From positions 1 to 59,251 of the forward strand of contig QZIJ01000033.1 of assembly GCA_003598975.1 (NCBI GenBank): a stretch of DNA of 59,251 bases. The letters are read 5' to 3'. Origin of the DNA: Anaerolineaceae bacterium. Lineage in GTDB: Bacteria > Chloroflexota > Anaerolineae > Anaerolineales > Villigracilaceae. This document shows, in pieces, positions 41,124-48,577 of the stretch. A program made the translations under genes and the position numbers. Within the stretch, counting starts at the first letter, position 1. Each line of letters opens with the position of its first letter. The notes beneath the pieces are model-generated. The model was given only the letters and a program-made list of their open reading frames with translations, did no database searches and was not told the origin of the DNA.

Positions 41124-43037
41124 TTAGTAGCCGCGTGAGCCGGGTTCCTTGGAAGGAGACCACTCCGCCCACTTGTCCGAAGCCGGGTTGATGGTGATGT
41201 TGACCGCCTCGCCGCCCGTCCATGCGACGCTGAATACGTTCAGGTTGCCGTCGCGGCTGGATGTGAAGGAGACCATTTGGCCCGCACAGTCCCAGGTCGG
41301 GGCTGAGTCAGGTCCGATGAAGTCGGTCAGGCGATACTCTGTCTTCGTGACCAGGTCGAAGGTGTAGACGTCGGTGTTGCTGGCGTCCCCAACTTGATAG
41401 GCGATGCGATTGCCTTCAGGTGACCAGGAGGCATTGCCGGCATTGCCGTTGCCGCGACTGATCTGAGTCAGGTTTTCGCCGCTTAGATCGCTCACATACA
41501 GGTCCCAAGTGCCGTTCAAGTTGGTGAAGAAGGCCAGGTTTTCACCGTTCGGCGACCAGGAGGGGAAAACCACATCCTCGGTGAAGTTCGTTACCTGATA
41601 TTCCGTGCCTGTATCCAAGTCGAGGATGAAAATGTTCCAGGAGCCGGAGCGGTTGCTTTGGAAGGCCAGCCAGTTCTTGTCAGGCGAGAAGTAAGGATTC
41701 ACATCATCACCTGTGTCGCTGGTCACCTGGATTTCCTGCCCGGTTGTCACATCAATCAGGAACAAGTCCCAGTTGCCGTTGCGGTCGCTTTGGTAGATCA
41801 CATGCTGGCTGTCGGGAGCGAACATTGCATTGACGTTGTTGGCCTCGGTCGTTGTCAGACGGGTTTGGGCCTTGCCTTCGCTGTCCGAGAGATACAACTC
41901 CACGTTGCCGTCGCGATTGCTCTGGAAGACGACCCACTTGTCATCCGCCGAGCGGCTTGGTCGCGAGTCGGTTGATTCACTGTTCGAGATGTTGACCAGG
42001 TTCGAGCCGTCCGCATTTTCAACGCCATCCAGCCGGAAGAGTTCGAGATTGCCGTTGCGGAAGGAGTGGAATACGATGAAGCGCTGGCAGGTCTCGACAT
42101 TGGGAGCAGGAGCCTTCGGCACTCGTGGAATGGGCGGAGGCGGAAGCGGAGGAGGCGGAGCCGGAGGAACTGGTGTCGGAGGAACCGGAGTAGGGGTCGG
42201 TTTCCCGGGCTCCGTTGTTGCTGTCGGTACGACCGGAGGCAACGGAGGTGGAACACTGTTGCAGTCACCGTTGGCCGGGGCGGGAATGATATCCCCGGAG
42301 TGGTGAATATGACCAGAGTACGCGCCATCGTCATCCACAGTGATCTTGATGTACTTTCCGCTACCGGTCAGGTGGCAGATGGTCACAGGAGTGTGGCCGC
42401 CACCCCCTCCACCGCCTCCACCACCACCGCCCCCACCGCCAGAGCCATCAGGACAACCGCCTGGGGGAGCGGGAATGATATCGTCTGGGTGATAAATGTG
42501 ACCGGAGTAGACGCCATCATCATCCACGGTTATTTCAACATAGGGATTGGTCGCACTGCCGGTTGCATGGCAGATCGTGATGGGGGTATGGCCGCCGCCC
42601 GGAGGAGTGTTATTGCCACCTCCACCGGAGTTTCCTCCGCCAGAATTACCGCCACCGGAACTGCCGCCGCCGGAGTTGCCGCCACCGGAACTGCCGCCGC
42701 CAGAGTTACCGCCACCAGAACTGCCGCCGCCAGAGTTACCGCCACCGGAACTGCCGCCGCCAGAGTTGCCGCCACCTGAACTGCCGCCACCGGAACTGCC
42801 GCCGCCAGAGTTGCCGCCACCGGAGTTACCTCCGCCGGAATTGCCGCCGCCAGAGTTACCTCCGCCGGAGTTGCCGCCGCCAGAGTTGCCGCCACCCTGT
42901 CCACCGCCGCCAGCGCCACCAGACAATTCCTCACTGGCGGGAGCACAAGCCGCCAAAACCAGTGAAAGGATTGCCACAACTGCGGCAAGAATGAAGAGTG
43001 TCTTTCGCCATTCCAACTTGCGTTTAGAAAGTTTCAT
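41124..43037 (-). CDS. Gly-rich lipoprotein with two His/Cys modules and a PD40 propeller
   Basis: 637 aa. Lipobox LVLAAC near residue 31, then about 110 residues of GGGNSGGGSS repeats. Two copies of a module follow (HTPITICHATGS ... ITVDDDGVYSGHIYHPDDIIPAP), separated by a polyglycine run. A Pro-rich spacer leads to a C-terminal TolB/PD40 propeller (FHSFRNGNLELFRLDG and similar). The Gly tract probably reaches across the envelope; the modules may bind metal. It is downstream of the ECF sigma/anti-sigma pair on the same strand, 96 nt after it, and may be its target. Confidence 0.85.
   Translation of the reverse strand: MKLSKRKLEWRKTLFILAAVVAILSLVLAACAPASEELSGGAGGGGQGGGNSGGGNSGGGNSGGGNSGGGNSGGGNSGGGSSGGGSSGGGNSGGGSSGGGNSGGGSSGGGNSGGGSSGGGNSGGGSSGGGNSGGGNSGGGGNNTPPGGGHTPITICHATGSATNPYVEITVDDDGVYSGHIYHPDDIIPAPPGGCPDGSGGGGGGGGGGGGGGGHTPVTICHLTGSGKYIKITVDDDGAYSGHIHHSGDIIPAPANGDCNSVPPPLPPVVPTATTEPGKPTPTPVPPTPVPPAPPPPLPPPPIPRVPKAPAPNVETCQRFIVFHSFRNGNLELFRLDGVENADGSNLVNISNSESTDSRPSRSADDKWVVFQSNRDGNVELYLSDSEGKAQTRLTTTEANNVNAMFAPDSQHVIYQSDRNGNWDLFLIDVTTGQEIQVTSDTGDDVNPYFSPDKNWLAFQSNRSGSWNIFILDLDTGTEYQVTNFTEDVVFPSWSPNGENLAFFTNLNGTWDLYVSDLSGENLTQISRGNGNAGNASWSPEGNRIAYQVGDASNTDVYTFDLVTKTEYRLTDFIGPDSAPTWDCAGQMVSFTSSRDGNLNVFSVAWTGGEAVNITINPASDKWAEWSPSKEPGSRGY
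42628..42900. repeat. Tandem GGNSGG-coding repeats
   Basis: About 18 units of roughly 15 bp (CCGCCGCCAGAGTTG and CCGCCACCGGAACTG variants) in the Gly-rich part of the lipoprotein gene. The number of units could change by slippage without shifting the frame. Confidence 0.92.
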
Positions 43038-43132
43038 GGGATCTCCTTTGTAAGTTTGATAAGCAGAATTCAGCCAATGCCGATCGGGTCAAAATGTTTT
43101 CGAACGAGAACCTCCTTGGGTAGGGGGGAATT

Positions 43133-43612
43133 TCATGATTTTCGACGGAACAACCAGATAATGGATATGGCCGCAACGCCCAGCACGATCCATAAGAATG
43201 TGCTGTTTGTTTCCGAGCCTGCACTGGCTGGCAACGATCCGCTGTTTGAGAACAAAAAGGGGGCGGTGATGATCACGAGACTCGCAATGGCAAGCACGGC
43301 AAACGCCATTCCAAACTGTTGACGTCGGGAGGGCGCTAACCACTCCAGGCGGAAGATTTCCGTCCAGCGTGGACTTTTCGCCTGCTCTTCACGCCACCTT
43401 TCCATGACCCGGGCCTGTATCCGTTTCATCGAGGCGGAATCCAACTCCTGTTCAGGGAAGGCGCGTTGAAGCCGCAGAAGGGTGTCAGCCAGTGTGCGCG
43501 TTTCAGGATCGGGACCGTCCGCCGGCAGGCTGTCCGTCTTACCGTTCAAAATCTGATCGGTGAAATCGGTCAGCCACGCATCCTGTGTTGTGGATGAGTC
43601 GTTTCTAGTCAT
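43133..43612 (-). CDS. Membrane protein, probable anti-sigma factor
   Basis: 159 aa. A soluble N-terminal part (AWLTDFTDQILNGKTDSLP, LADTLLRLQRAFPEQELD) precedes two membrane segments (about 100-120 and 137-155). It lacks the His-Cys-Cys zinc motif but follows the ECF sigma gene with an ATGA overlap, the usual anti-sigma position. Substrate of the PrsW-like protease 2 kb away is a possible, untested idea. Confidence 0.7.
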   Translation of the reverse strand: MTRNDSSTTQDAWLTDFTDQILNGKTDSLPADGPDPETRTLADTLLRLQRAFPEQELDSASMKRIQARVMERWREEQAKSPRWTEIFRLEWLAPSRRQQFGMAFAVLAIASLVIITAPFLFSNSGSLPASAGSETNSTFLWIVLGVAAISIIWLFRRKS

Positions 43613-44154
43613 GGTTGATTGTCCAGGTTCTTGCGAAGCGCCGCGACCGCGCGGCGAAAAAGGGATTTCGTGCTCTCCAGATTGGAGCCCATGGTTTTTG
43701 CAATCTCATCGAATTGCATGCCATCTGAAAAACGCAGGAGTATCACCTCCTGGTATTTGTCGGGCATATTGCTCAGCGCCCTGCGGAGGGCGATGCGCTC
43801 CTCGAATTGCAGGGCACTGCTTCCATCGGGGAGCGACTCCGCTTCGGCCATGGGCGCCTCACGCGGGTCCTGCTTGCGGTTCCGTTTCCGATAATACTCA
43901 GCGACTTTGTAATTTGTTAAGGTGCGCAACCAGGTGCTGAACTGCGATTCGCCGCGAAAGGTGTGCAGCGATTTCAGTACAGCCATGAACACCTCCTGGG
44001 TCACATCCTCGATATCCGCTTCGGGGACTACATATCGCACCCGATTGTATACGGTGCGCACATGACGTTCATATAGAGGTCCGAATGAGTCCAGGTCGCC
44101 TTGCTTGAAGCGCTGGATCAGATGCTCGTCGCTGACAACCGACTGGGGTATCAT
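43609..44154 (-). CDS. ECF RNA polymerase sigma factor
   Basis: 181 aa from ATG 44154. Region 2 (VYNRVRYVVPEADIEDVTQEVF, FSTWLRTLTNYKVAEYYRKR) and region 4 (QEVILLRFSDGMQFDEIAKT, ESTKSLFRRAVAAL) are clear. The 44373 start would add 73 unrelated residues. Overlaps the anti-sigma-like gene by 4 bp. It lies back to back with MinD-like gene 2, so the 240-bp gap holds both promoters. Confidence 0.92.
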   Translation of the reverse strand: MIPQSVVSDEHLIQRFKQGDLDSFGPLYERHVRTVYNRVRYVVPEADIEDVTQEVFMAVLKSLHTFRGESQFSTWLRTLTNYKVAEYYRKRNRKQDPREAPMAEAESLPDGSSALQFEERIALRRALSNMPDKYQEVILLRFSDGMQFDEIAKTMGSNLESTKSLFRRAVAALRKNLDNQP

Positions 44155-44331
44155 GGAGGCGCTTTCTATTGATTTAGTTGCTGGTGGAATGGAAAAGGGG
44201 TTTTTGGGTTGGTCTGTTTGTGGCCCATGGTTTGCAAATATAACATGAAACTTTAAATTCGGATAAGTTGTGATGTATTTGTAAGGGCAGGCAAATGTAT
44301 CTTGATCCGCCATACAGATTCCTGCTAAAAA

Positions 44332-44361
44332 TTGACGTCCCGCTCGTAAAGGACGTATAAT
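44332..44361 (+). promoter_or_regulatory. Promoter of MinD-like gene 2
   Basis: TTGACG (44332-44337), 18-bp spacer, TATAAT (44356-44361), 35 nt before the ATG at 44396; GGAGAG precedes the ATG. The rest of the 44155-44395 gap shows no other clear element. Confidence 0.8.
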
Positions 44362-44395
44362 ATCGTATCGCACATTTCAGAAGTGGAGAGTTAAG

Positions 44396-45151
44396 ATGTC
44401 CAAAATTGTTTCGATCCATTCCTTCCGTGGGGGCACGGGCAAATCCAATACTACTGCCAATCTGGCATCCCTGCTGGCCATGGATGGTTTTCGCGTCGGG
44501 GTGGTGGATACTGATATTGCGTCGCCCGGTATCCACGTGCTGTTTAATTTCGATGAAGCCGAGATGGTTCATTCGCTGAACGACTATCTCTGGGGCAAAT
44601 GCTCCATCAAGGAGACCGCCCACGATGTAAGCGGCCGCCTCGGCGCGAATATCAAGGGACAGATCTTCCTCATCCCAGCCAGCATCAAAGCGGGTGAGAT
44701 TGCCAGAATTTTACGGGAAGGCTATGATGTGGGACTGCTCAACGATGGTTTCCGCGACCTCGTCAAGGAAATGAAACTGGACTTCCTGATGATTGACACG
44801 CATCCCGGCCTGAACGAAGAGACGCTTCTGTCCATCGCCATTTCCAATACGCTGATCATCATCATGCGCCCCGACCAGCAGGATTATCAAGGCACTGCCG
44901 TCACCGTGGACGTGGCGCGCAAACTGGACGTTCCCAACATGTTGATGCTGGTCAATAAAGTCCCCTCAGTGTTGGATTTTGATGATGTGCGTGAACGTGT
45001 GGAGCAGACGTACAGCGCCAGGGTGGGTGCTGTGCTTCCTCACTCGGACGAGATGATGGTCCTGGCTTCCTCGGGTATTTTCTCGCTGAAATATCCCGAC
45101 CATCCCATCTCCAAATCGCTCAGGGCGATTGTGGAAGAGCTCAAGAAATAA
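44396..45151 (+). CDS. MinD/ParA-like ATPase 2
   Basis: 251 aa. Same SFRGGTGKSNTT Walker A with Arg in the signature-Lys position, VVDTDIASPG and MIDTHPGLNEETL as in ATPase 1, and closely alike throughout. Unlike ATPase 1 it lacks the repeat-derived insert. It has its own promoter and is convergent with the second winged-helix gene. Function unknown; in the MinD/ParA superfamily ATP-dependent dimers position cargo or activate partners. Confidence 0.87.
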   Translation: MSKIVSIHSFRGGTGKSNTTANLASLLAMDGFRVGVVDTDIASPGIHVLFNFDEAEMVHSLNDYLWGKCSIKETAHDVSGRLGANIKGQIFLIPASIKAGEIARILREGYDVGLLNDGFRDLVKEMKLDFLMIDTHPGLNEETLLSIAISNTLIIIMRPDQQDYQGTAVTVDVARKLDVPNMLMLVNKVPSVLDFDDVRERVEQTYSARVGAVLPHSDEMMVLASSGIFSLKYPDHPISKSLRAIVEELKK

Positions 45152-45183
45152 TCCGACTGGCTACAAAACTCCGTACAAAAAAG

Positions 45184-45203
45184 GACCCCGTGAAAACGGG
45201 GTT
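45184..45203. terminator. Bidirectional terminator between MinD-like gene 2 and the winged-helix gene
   Basis: ACCCCGT-GAAA-ACGGGGT stem, with AAAAAA on the left (45177-45182) and TTTTT on the right, so it can serve both strands. Confidence 0.85.
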
Positions 45204-45478
45204 CAACTTTTTGATGACTGTTGTTGGACGGTGTAACGTTCTCCACCATCCTGTTCCACTTTCCTGACCCAACCCTTTTCCAACAGGATGGTGAGCGTGT
45301 CATGGATTTCATCCCTGCTGAGACGACGCTCCTCGGGTAGTTCGGCAACCGCCGCCTCCAACTCTGTCAGGTCCATCTCGACCCGCCGCAAAAAGAGACG
45401 CATCAATGTGCGCTGACTGGCGGGCATATCTCCCAGTAGATCGAAAGTGCTGACGCCTGGCATGATGAAAGTGTACAT
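45203..45478 (-). CDS. Small winged-helix-like protein 2
   Basis: 91 aa. The core DMPASQRTLMRLFLRRVEMDL, then ERRLSRDEIHDTLTILLEKGW and VRKVEQDGGERYTVQQ, aligns with residues 27-95 of the 119-aa protein at 37768-38127. Winged-helix topology (helices plus C-terminal wing) is likely. It sits beside MinD-like gene 2, as its paralogue sits in the operon of MinD-like gene 1. ATG 45478 or 45463 could be the start; neither has a clear ribosome-binding site. Confidence 0.75.
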   Translation of the reverse strand: MYTFIMPGVSTFDLLGDMPASQRTLMRLFLRRVEMDLTELEAAVAELPEERRLSRDEIHDTLTILLEKGWVRKVEQDGGERYTVQQQSSKS

Positions 45479-45571
45479 TGGTTTTGAGGGAGAGTCAAAT
45501 TGGAATTTGCCGTATAATCAAATTCTCATTGCCGCGGTGGGATTCCTCTATGCATTAAATCAGGAGAAAAA

Positions 45572-47497
45572 ATGACCCGTTTGATCTTAAGCATCCTTTG
45601 CGTTTTGCTGATCGCGTCTTGCTCGCCTTCCATTACACCTGATTCGGAGACAACCATTGAAACCGTTTCGTCTCCCACAGCAACTTCCCTGCCGACAGAC
45701 GTTCCATTGCCAAGTCCCTCGCCGACTCCAGAATTTCCCGTCCGCGATGGGGGGACCATGCAACCGAGCGCGGCTGTCATTGCTAAAGATAATCTGGCTC
45801 AATTGACCGAGTTGGCTGTGTGGGGCAAGGGAGTAATCAGGGGGATTAATTGGTCGGAAGATGGAAACCAAATTTTCGTTGATACAGCCCTGGGACGGTA
45901 CGCGTACGACTCTGTTTCATTCCAACTGGTAGACGAAGGGTTGGGTTTTGCAGAGGAAAGCTCAGGATTGTCTTTCAACGTTGAGGATTTGGGTTCCAGT
46001 ACCGATAGTTTGGGACGCCTAAAAAGGCAATTCAGGATCCAGGTCTTAACCGACGGTAAATCGACCGGTTCGTTTGATGTCGACACGCCATACTGGCCTG
46101 TTGTCACTTATATGCCAGAAAGTAACATTATCTCCATTAGCAAGATGGGGGACGTGGAACTTCGCGATGGGACATCTTACGAGATCTTTTACACTCTTGG
46201 CTGGGTACGGTATGTTTTTGATGCTTCTGATGGCGGCGGCTATTCCTTTCGACCCGATAACTATTCTGCCATAACTGTTTCTCCAGATCGAAAACTTGTG
46301 GTCACCGGGCAATTTGACGGAAAAATCATTCTTAGAAGCGGTGAGGGATTCAACGATAATTTGACATGGCAAACGGGGACCCCTGTTCGTTTTCTCTCCA
46401 TCTCGCCCGACGGAAAAAAACTGGCCGCTGAAGCCAATGGAAATATATCTGTTTGGGAGATCTCGAGCGGTGAGGTAATCGGAACGCTCCCAGACACTTT
46501 TACATCAGGCGATTTCTTTTATAACCAGGATCATTATGGGACTGAAGAAGACTTGGGCGTGGCAGTAAAAGAAAACAAATTGGCATACGTCAACAAAGAT
46601 ATTGTACTTAGCGTTGACTTGACGAACGGAAATAGAAGCGGCCTTGTTGACGTGAAGGAAGGCAGCCGCCTCGACAAAAAAGAAGATGGAAAATATGGAC
46701 ACCCTGAATATCAGCCAATCCATACTATGTTTTTCTCAGGCAGCGGGCAAACTTTGATAACGATGCTTGAGGATCGCGCTTATGTTTGGGACCTGGGCAC
46801 AAATCAATTTGCCAAAATGATCGCCTTGGATAAGGAAAAACAGGGCTACGGATTGGTATCTGCCTACTCTACATCCAACAACTTGTTGTTCACAGGAAGT
46901 CCTGCAGGCAATTACCTCAAAATTTGGAATGTGGATAGCGGCATCGAACTTCCCAGCATCTACGCATGGGATAACAGTGGCCTTACTAATGGCTACGATG
47001 GCACGCACAGCCTGACCATGTCGCCCGATGGAAAATTTGTTTTCTCGTGGTCTGGGTTGGAAGGGGTCGCCAGTCTCTGGGAGATTGAGACGCAGACAAG
47101 GGTAATGGCACTTAAAATCCCCCGTTCGGAATATTCGCAGTACAAACCAGGGTTTTACCCAGTAGCAATATCTCCTGACAATACGAAACTGGTCTTTTCG
47201 TATTCTCTCAACCCTGGTGCGCACATTGCGAGTGTATATTCCATCCCAGATGGGAACGAACTTTACCGAATATCACAATTCTTTTCTGCCTTTTCCCCGG
47301 GCGGATTGCTTATTGCATCATCTGTGGGGAATAACAGAATCCGCTTCTACGATTCTGAGACAGGGAATATGCTCGGCGATGTGACCAGCAAATATCCAAA
47401 CAAGGATGGCTTCCAATTGCTGTATTTCTCAGAAGATGGAAAAACTTTGACCGCGGTTTCCACGAATGGGACGATCAGCATGTGGGGCGTGCCATAA
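45572..47497 (+). CDS. WD40-like beta-propeller lipoprotein
   Basis: 641 aa. Lipobox LLIASC near residue 17, Thr/Pro/Ser-rich linker to about residue 55, then WD40-like repeats (AITVSPDRKLVVTGQFDGKI, LSISPDGKKLAAEANGNISVWE, LTMSPDGKFVFSWSGLEGVASLWE, FSEDGKTLTAVSTNGTISMW). Exported propellers of this kind usually bind proteins or polymers. AGGAG lies a few nt before the ATG. It is more AT-rich than neighbouring genes. Confidence 0.88.
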   Translation: MTRLILSILCVLLIASCSPSITPDSETTIETVSSPTATSLPTDVPLPSPSPTPEFPVRDGGTMQPSAAVIAKDNLAQLTELAVWGKGVIRGINWSEDGNQIFVDTALGRYAYDSVSFQLVDEGLGFAEESSGLSFNVEDLGSSTDSLGRLKRQFRIQVLTDGKSTGSFDVDTPYWPVVTYMPESNIISISKMGDVELRDGTSYEIFYTLGWVRYVFDASDGGGYSFRPDNYSAITVSPDRKLVVTGQFDGKIILRSGEGFNDNLTWQTGTPVRFLSISPDGKKLAAEANGNISVWEISSGEVIGTLPDTFTSGDFFYNQDHYGTEEDLGVAVKENKLAYVNKDIVLSVDLTNGNRSGLVDVKEGSRLDKKEDGKYGHPEYQPIHTMFFSGSGQTLITMLEDRAYVWDLGTNQFAKMIALDKEKQGYGLVSAYSTSNNLLFTGSPAGNYLKIWNVDSGIELPSIYAWDNSGLTNGYDGTHSLTMSPDGKFVFSWSGLEGVASLWEIETQTRVMALKIPRSEYSQYKPGFYPVAISPDNTKLVFSYSLNPGAHIASVYSIPDGNELYRISQFFSAFSPGGLLIASSVGNNRIRFYDSETGNMLGDVTSKYPNKDGFQLLYFSEDGKTLTAVSTNGTISMWGVP

Positions 47498-47505
47498 ACC
47501 GAAAC

Positions 47506-47534
47506 GAGACAGTCACCTTCAAGGTGGCTGTCTC
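47506..47534 (+). terminator. Hairpin after the propeller lipoprotein
   Basis: GAGACAGTCACCTT and AAGGTGGCTGTCTC with one loop base and a G-T pair, 8 nt past the stop. No T run follows, so termination may be partial. It also lies 3' of the convergent chlD gene. Confidence 0.7.
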
Positions 47535-47605
47535 ATTAAACTGCCTGGGCTTTTCCGTCACTACTGATAACTGTTCACTGACATCGTCCCCTTGGGGAAA
47601 ACTGA

Positions 47606-48577
47606 TCACTGCGCCTTCCCCGTCGGGTTTGCCATCTCCTGCCTCACCGTGTGATACAAATTCTCGGCCTTCAATTCACTCAGCGCATAGCACGGCGCTT
47701 TGAGATGGTTCGCGAGTTGCTGCGCCAATCCCTGGTCGAAGGCGGCGTGCTCCATGTTGATGACCACGCTCCGCACTTCCTCGTGCGCGATCAACTCGGC
47801 GAAGCGGTAGGATTCCTCCTGCGGGGGCAGTGTGCCGATCGAGACGTTCCCCGCGCCGTCGGTCAGGACGATGAGAAGCGGCTCCACGTCAGGATGCGTG
47901 TGCTTCTCGTGCTGGAGCACATCCGTGGCGAGCAGGAGTCCCGCGGAGAGCGGTGTCTTCCCGCCCACGGGGATGTCCATCAGCGCGCGCTTGGCGAGTT
48001 GCACCGAATTGGTGGGGGGTAGGACGAGCGTGGCGCGGTCTTTTTGGAAGACGATCAGACCGACTCGATCCCGACGTTGGTATGCATCCGTTAAAAGGGA
48101 CAGGATCGCGCCCTTGGTGGCGTTCATCCGCTCCGCCACGGCCATGGACCAGGATGCGTCCACCACGAAGAGGACGAGATTTGCCACTCGTTTGACGCGC
48201 ACCTTGCGTTGCAGGTCGCTCTTCTCGATGGCGAAGGCGAGGCGTTTTCTTTTTTCCGTGCGCTGTTTTTGAAATGGCGCCGCGGCGCGGAAGGTTGCAT
48301 CAAAAGCGATATCGTCGGTTTTATTGCCCGCGGGGCGCGCCTTGATATACCGTCCGTGCTTGCGTTCGGTCTTGGTGAGGGAACGTCGTCCCGCGTGCTT
48401 GCGGGTTAGTTTATCGAGCGGGGTATTTAATTTTCGAGGCTGGAAGGTCTCGCCCGTCTTTACCTTTTGTCCGCCGTCCCACCAGTTCGCGCTCGTGTTG
48501 GCGAACGCGTCCTGGCGGCTGGGTTCGGGCTGGCCCTGTTGCGGACCTTCCTCTTGTTCATCTTCGAGTTTTAAGTT
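47606..48577 (-). CDS. chlD: ChlD-type chelatase, linker and VWA part (read by -1 frameshift)
   Basis: 323 codons in the -1 frame relative to the AAA+ part. Starting at the slip site: an acidic/Gln-rich linker (KLEDEQEEGPQQGQP), FANTSANWWDGGQKVKTGE and then a von Willebrand A domain with the complete metal site (VVDASWSM; GGKTPLSAG; LTDGAGN). No start codon in this frame matches a family start, and fusion with the upstream AAA+ frame gives 688 aa, the normal length and order of ChlD/CobT-like chelatase subunits. The two parts are thus one gene. Confidence 0.85.
   Translation of the reverse strand, partial: NLKLEDEQEEGPQQGQPEPSRQDAFANTSANWWDGGQKVKTGETFQPRKLNTPLDKLTRKHAGRRSLTKTERKHGRYIKARPAGNKTDDIAFDATFRAAAPFQKQRTEKRKRLAFAIEKSDLQRKVRVKRVANLVLFVVDASWSMAVAERMNATKGAILSLLTDAYQRRDRVGLIVFQKDRATLVLPPTNSVQLAKRALMDIPVGGKTPLSAGLLLATDVLQHEKHTHPDVEPLLIVLTDGAGNVSIGTLPPQEESYRFAELIAHEEVRSVVINMEHAAFDQGLAQQLANHLKAPCYALSELKAENLYHTVRQEMANPTGKAQ

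Noticed and set aside
42628-42900. CRISPR array
   Set aside because: Repeats are contiguous 15-bp coding units without spacers. No other array-like region or cas gene was seen.
42547-43053. Pro-Pro-Glu-Leu repeat protein on the plus strand
   Set aside because: It is the reverse reading of the Gly/Ser/Asn tandem repeats in the lipoprotein gene.
47606-48202. VWA protein as an independent gene starting at 48202
   Set aside because: The same frame is open and protein-like for a further 125 codons upstream to the A9 run, so the ORF start is artificial.
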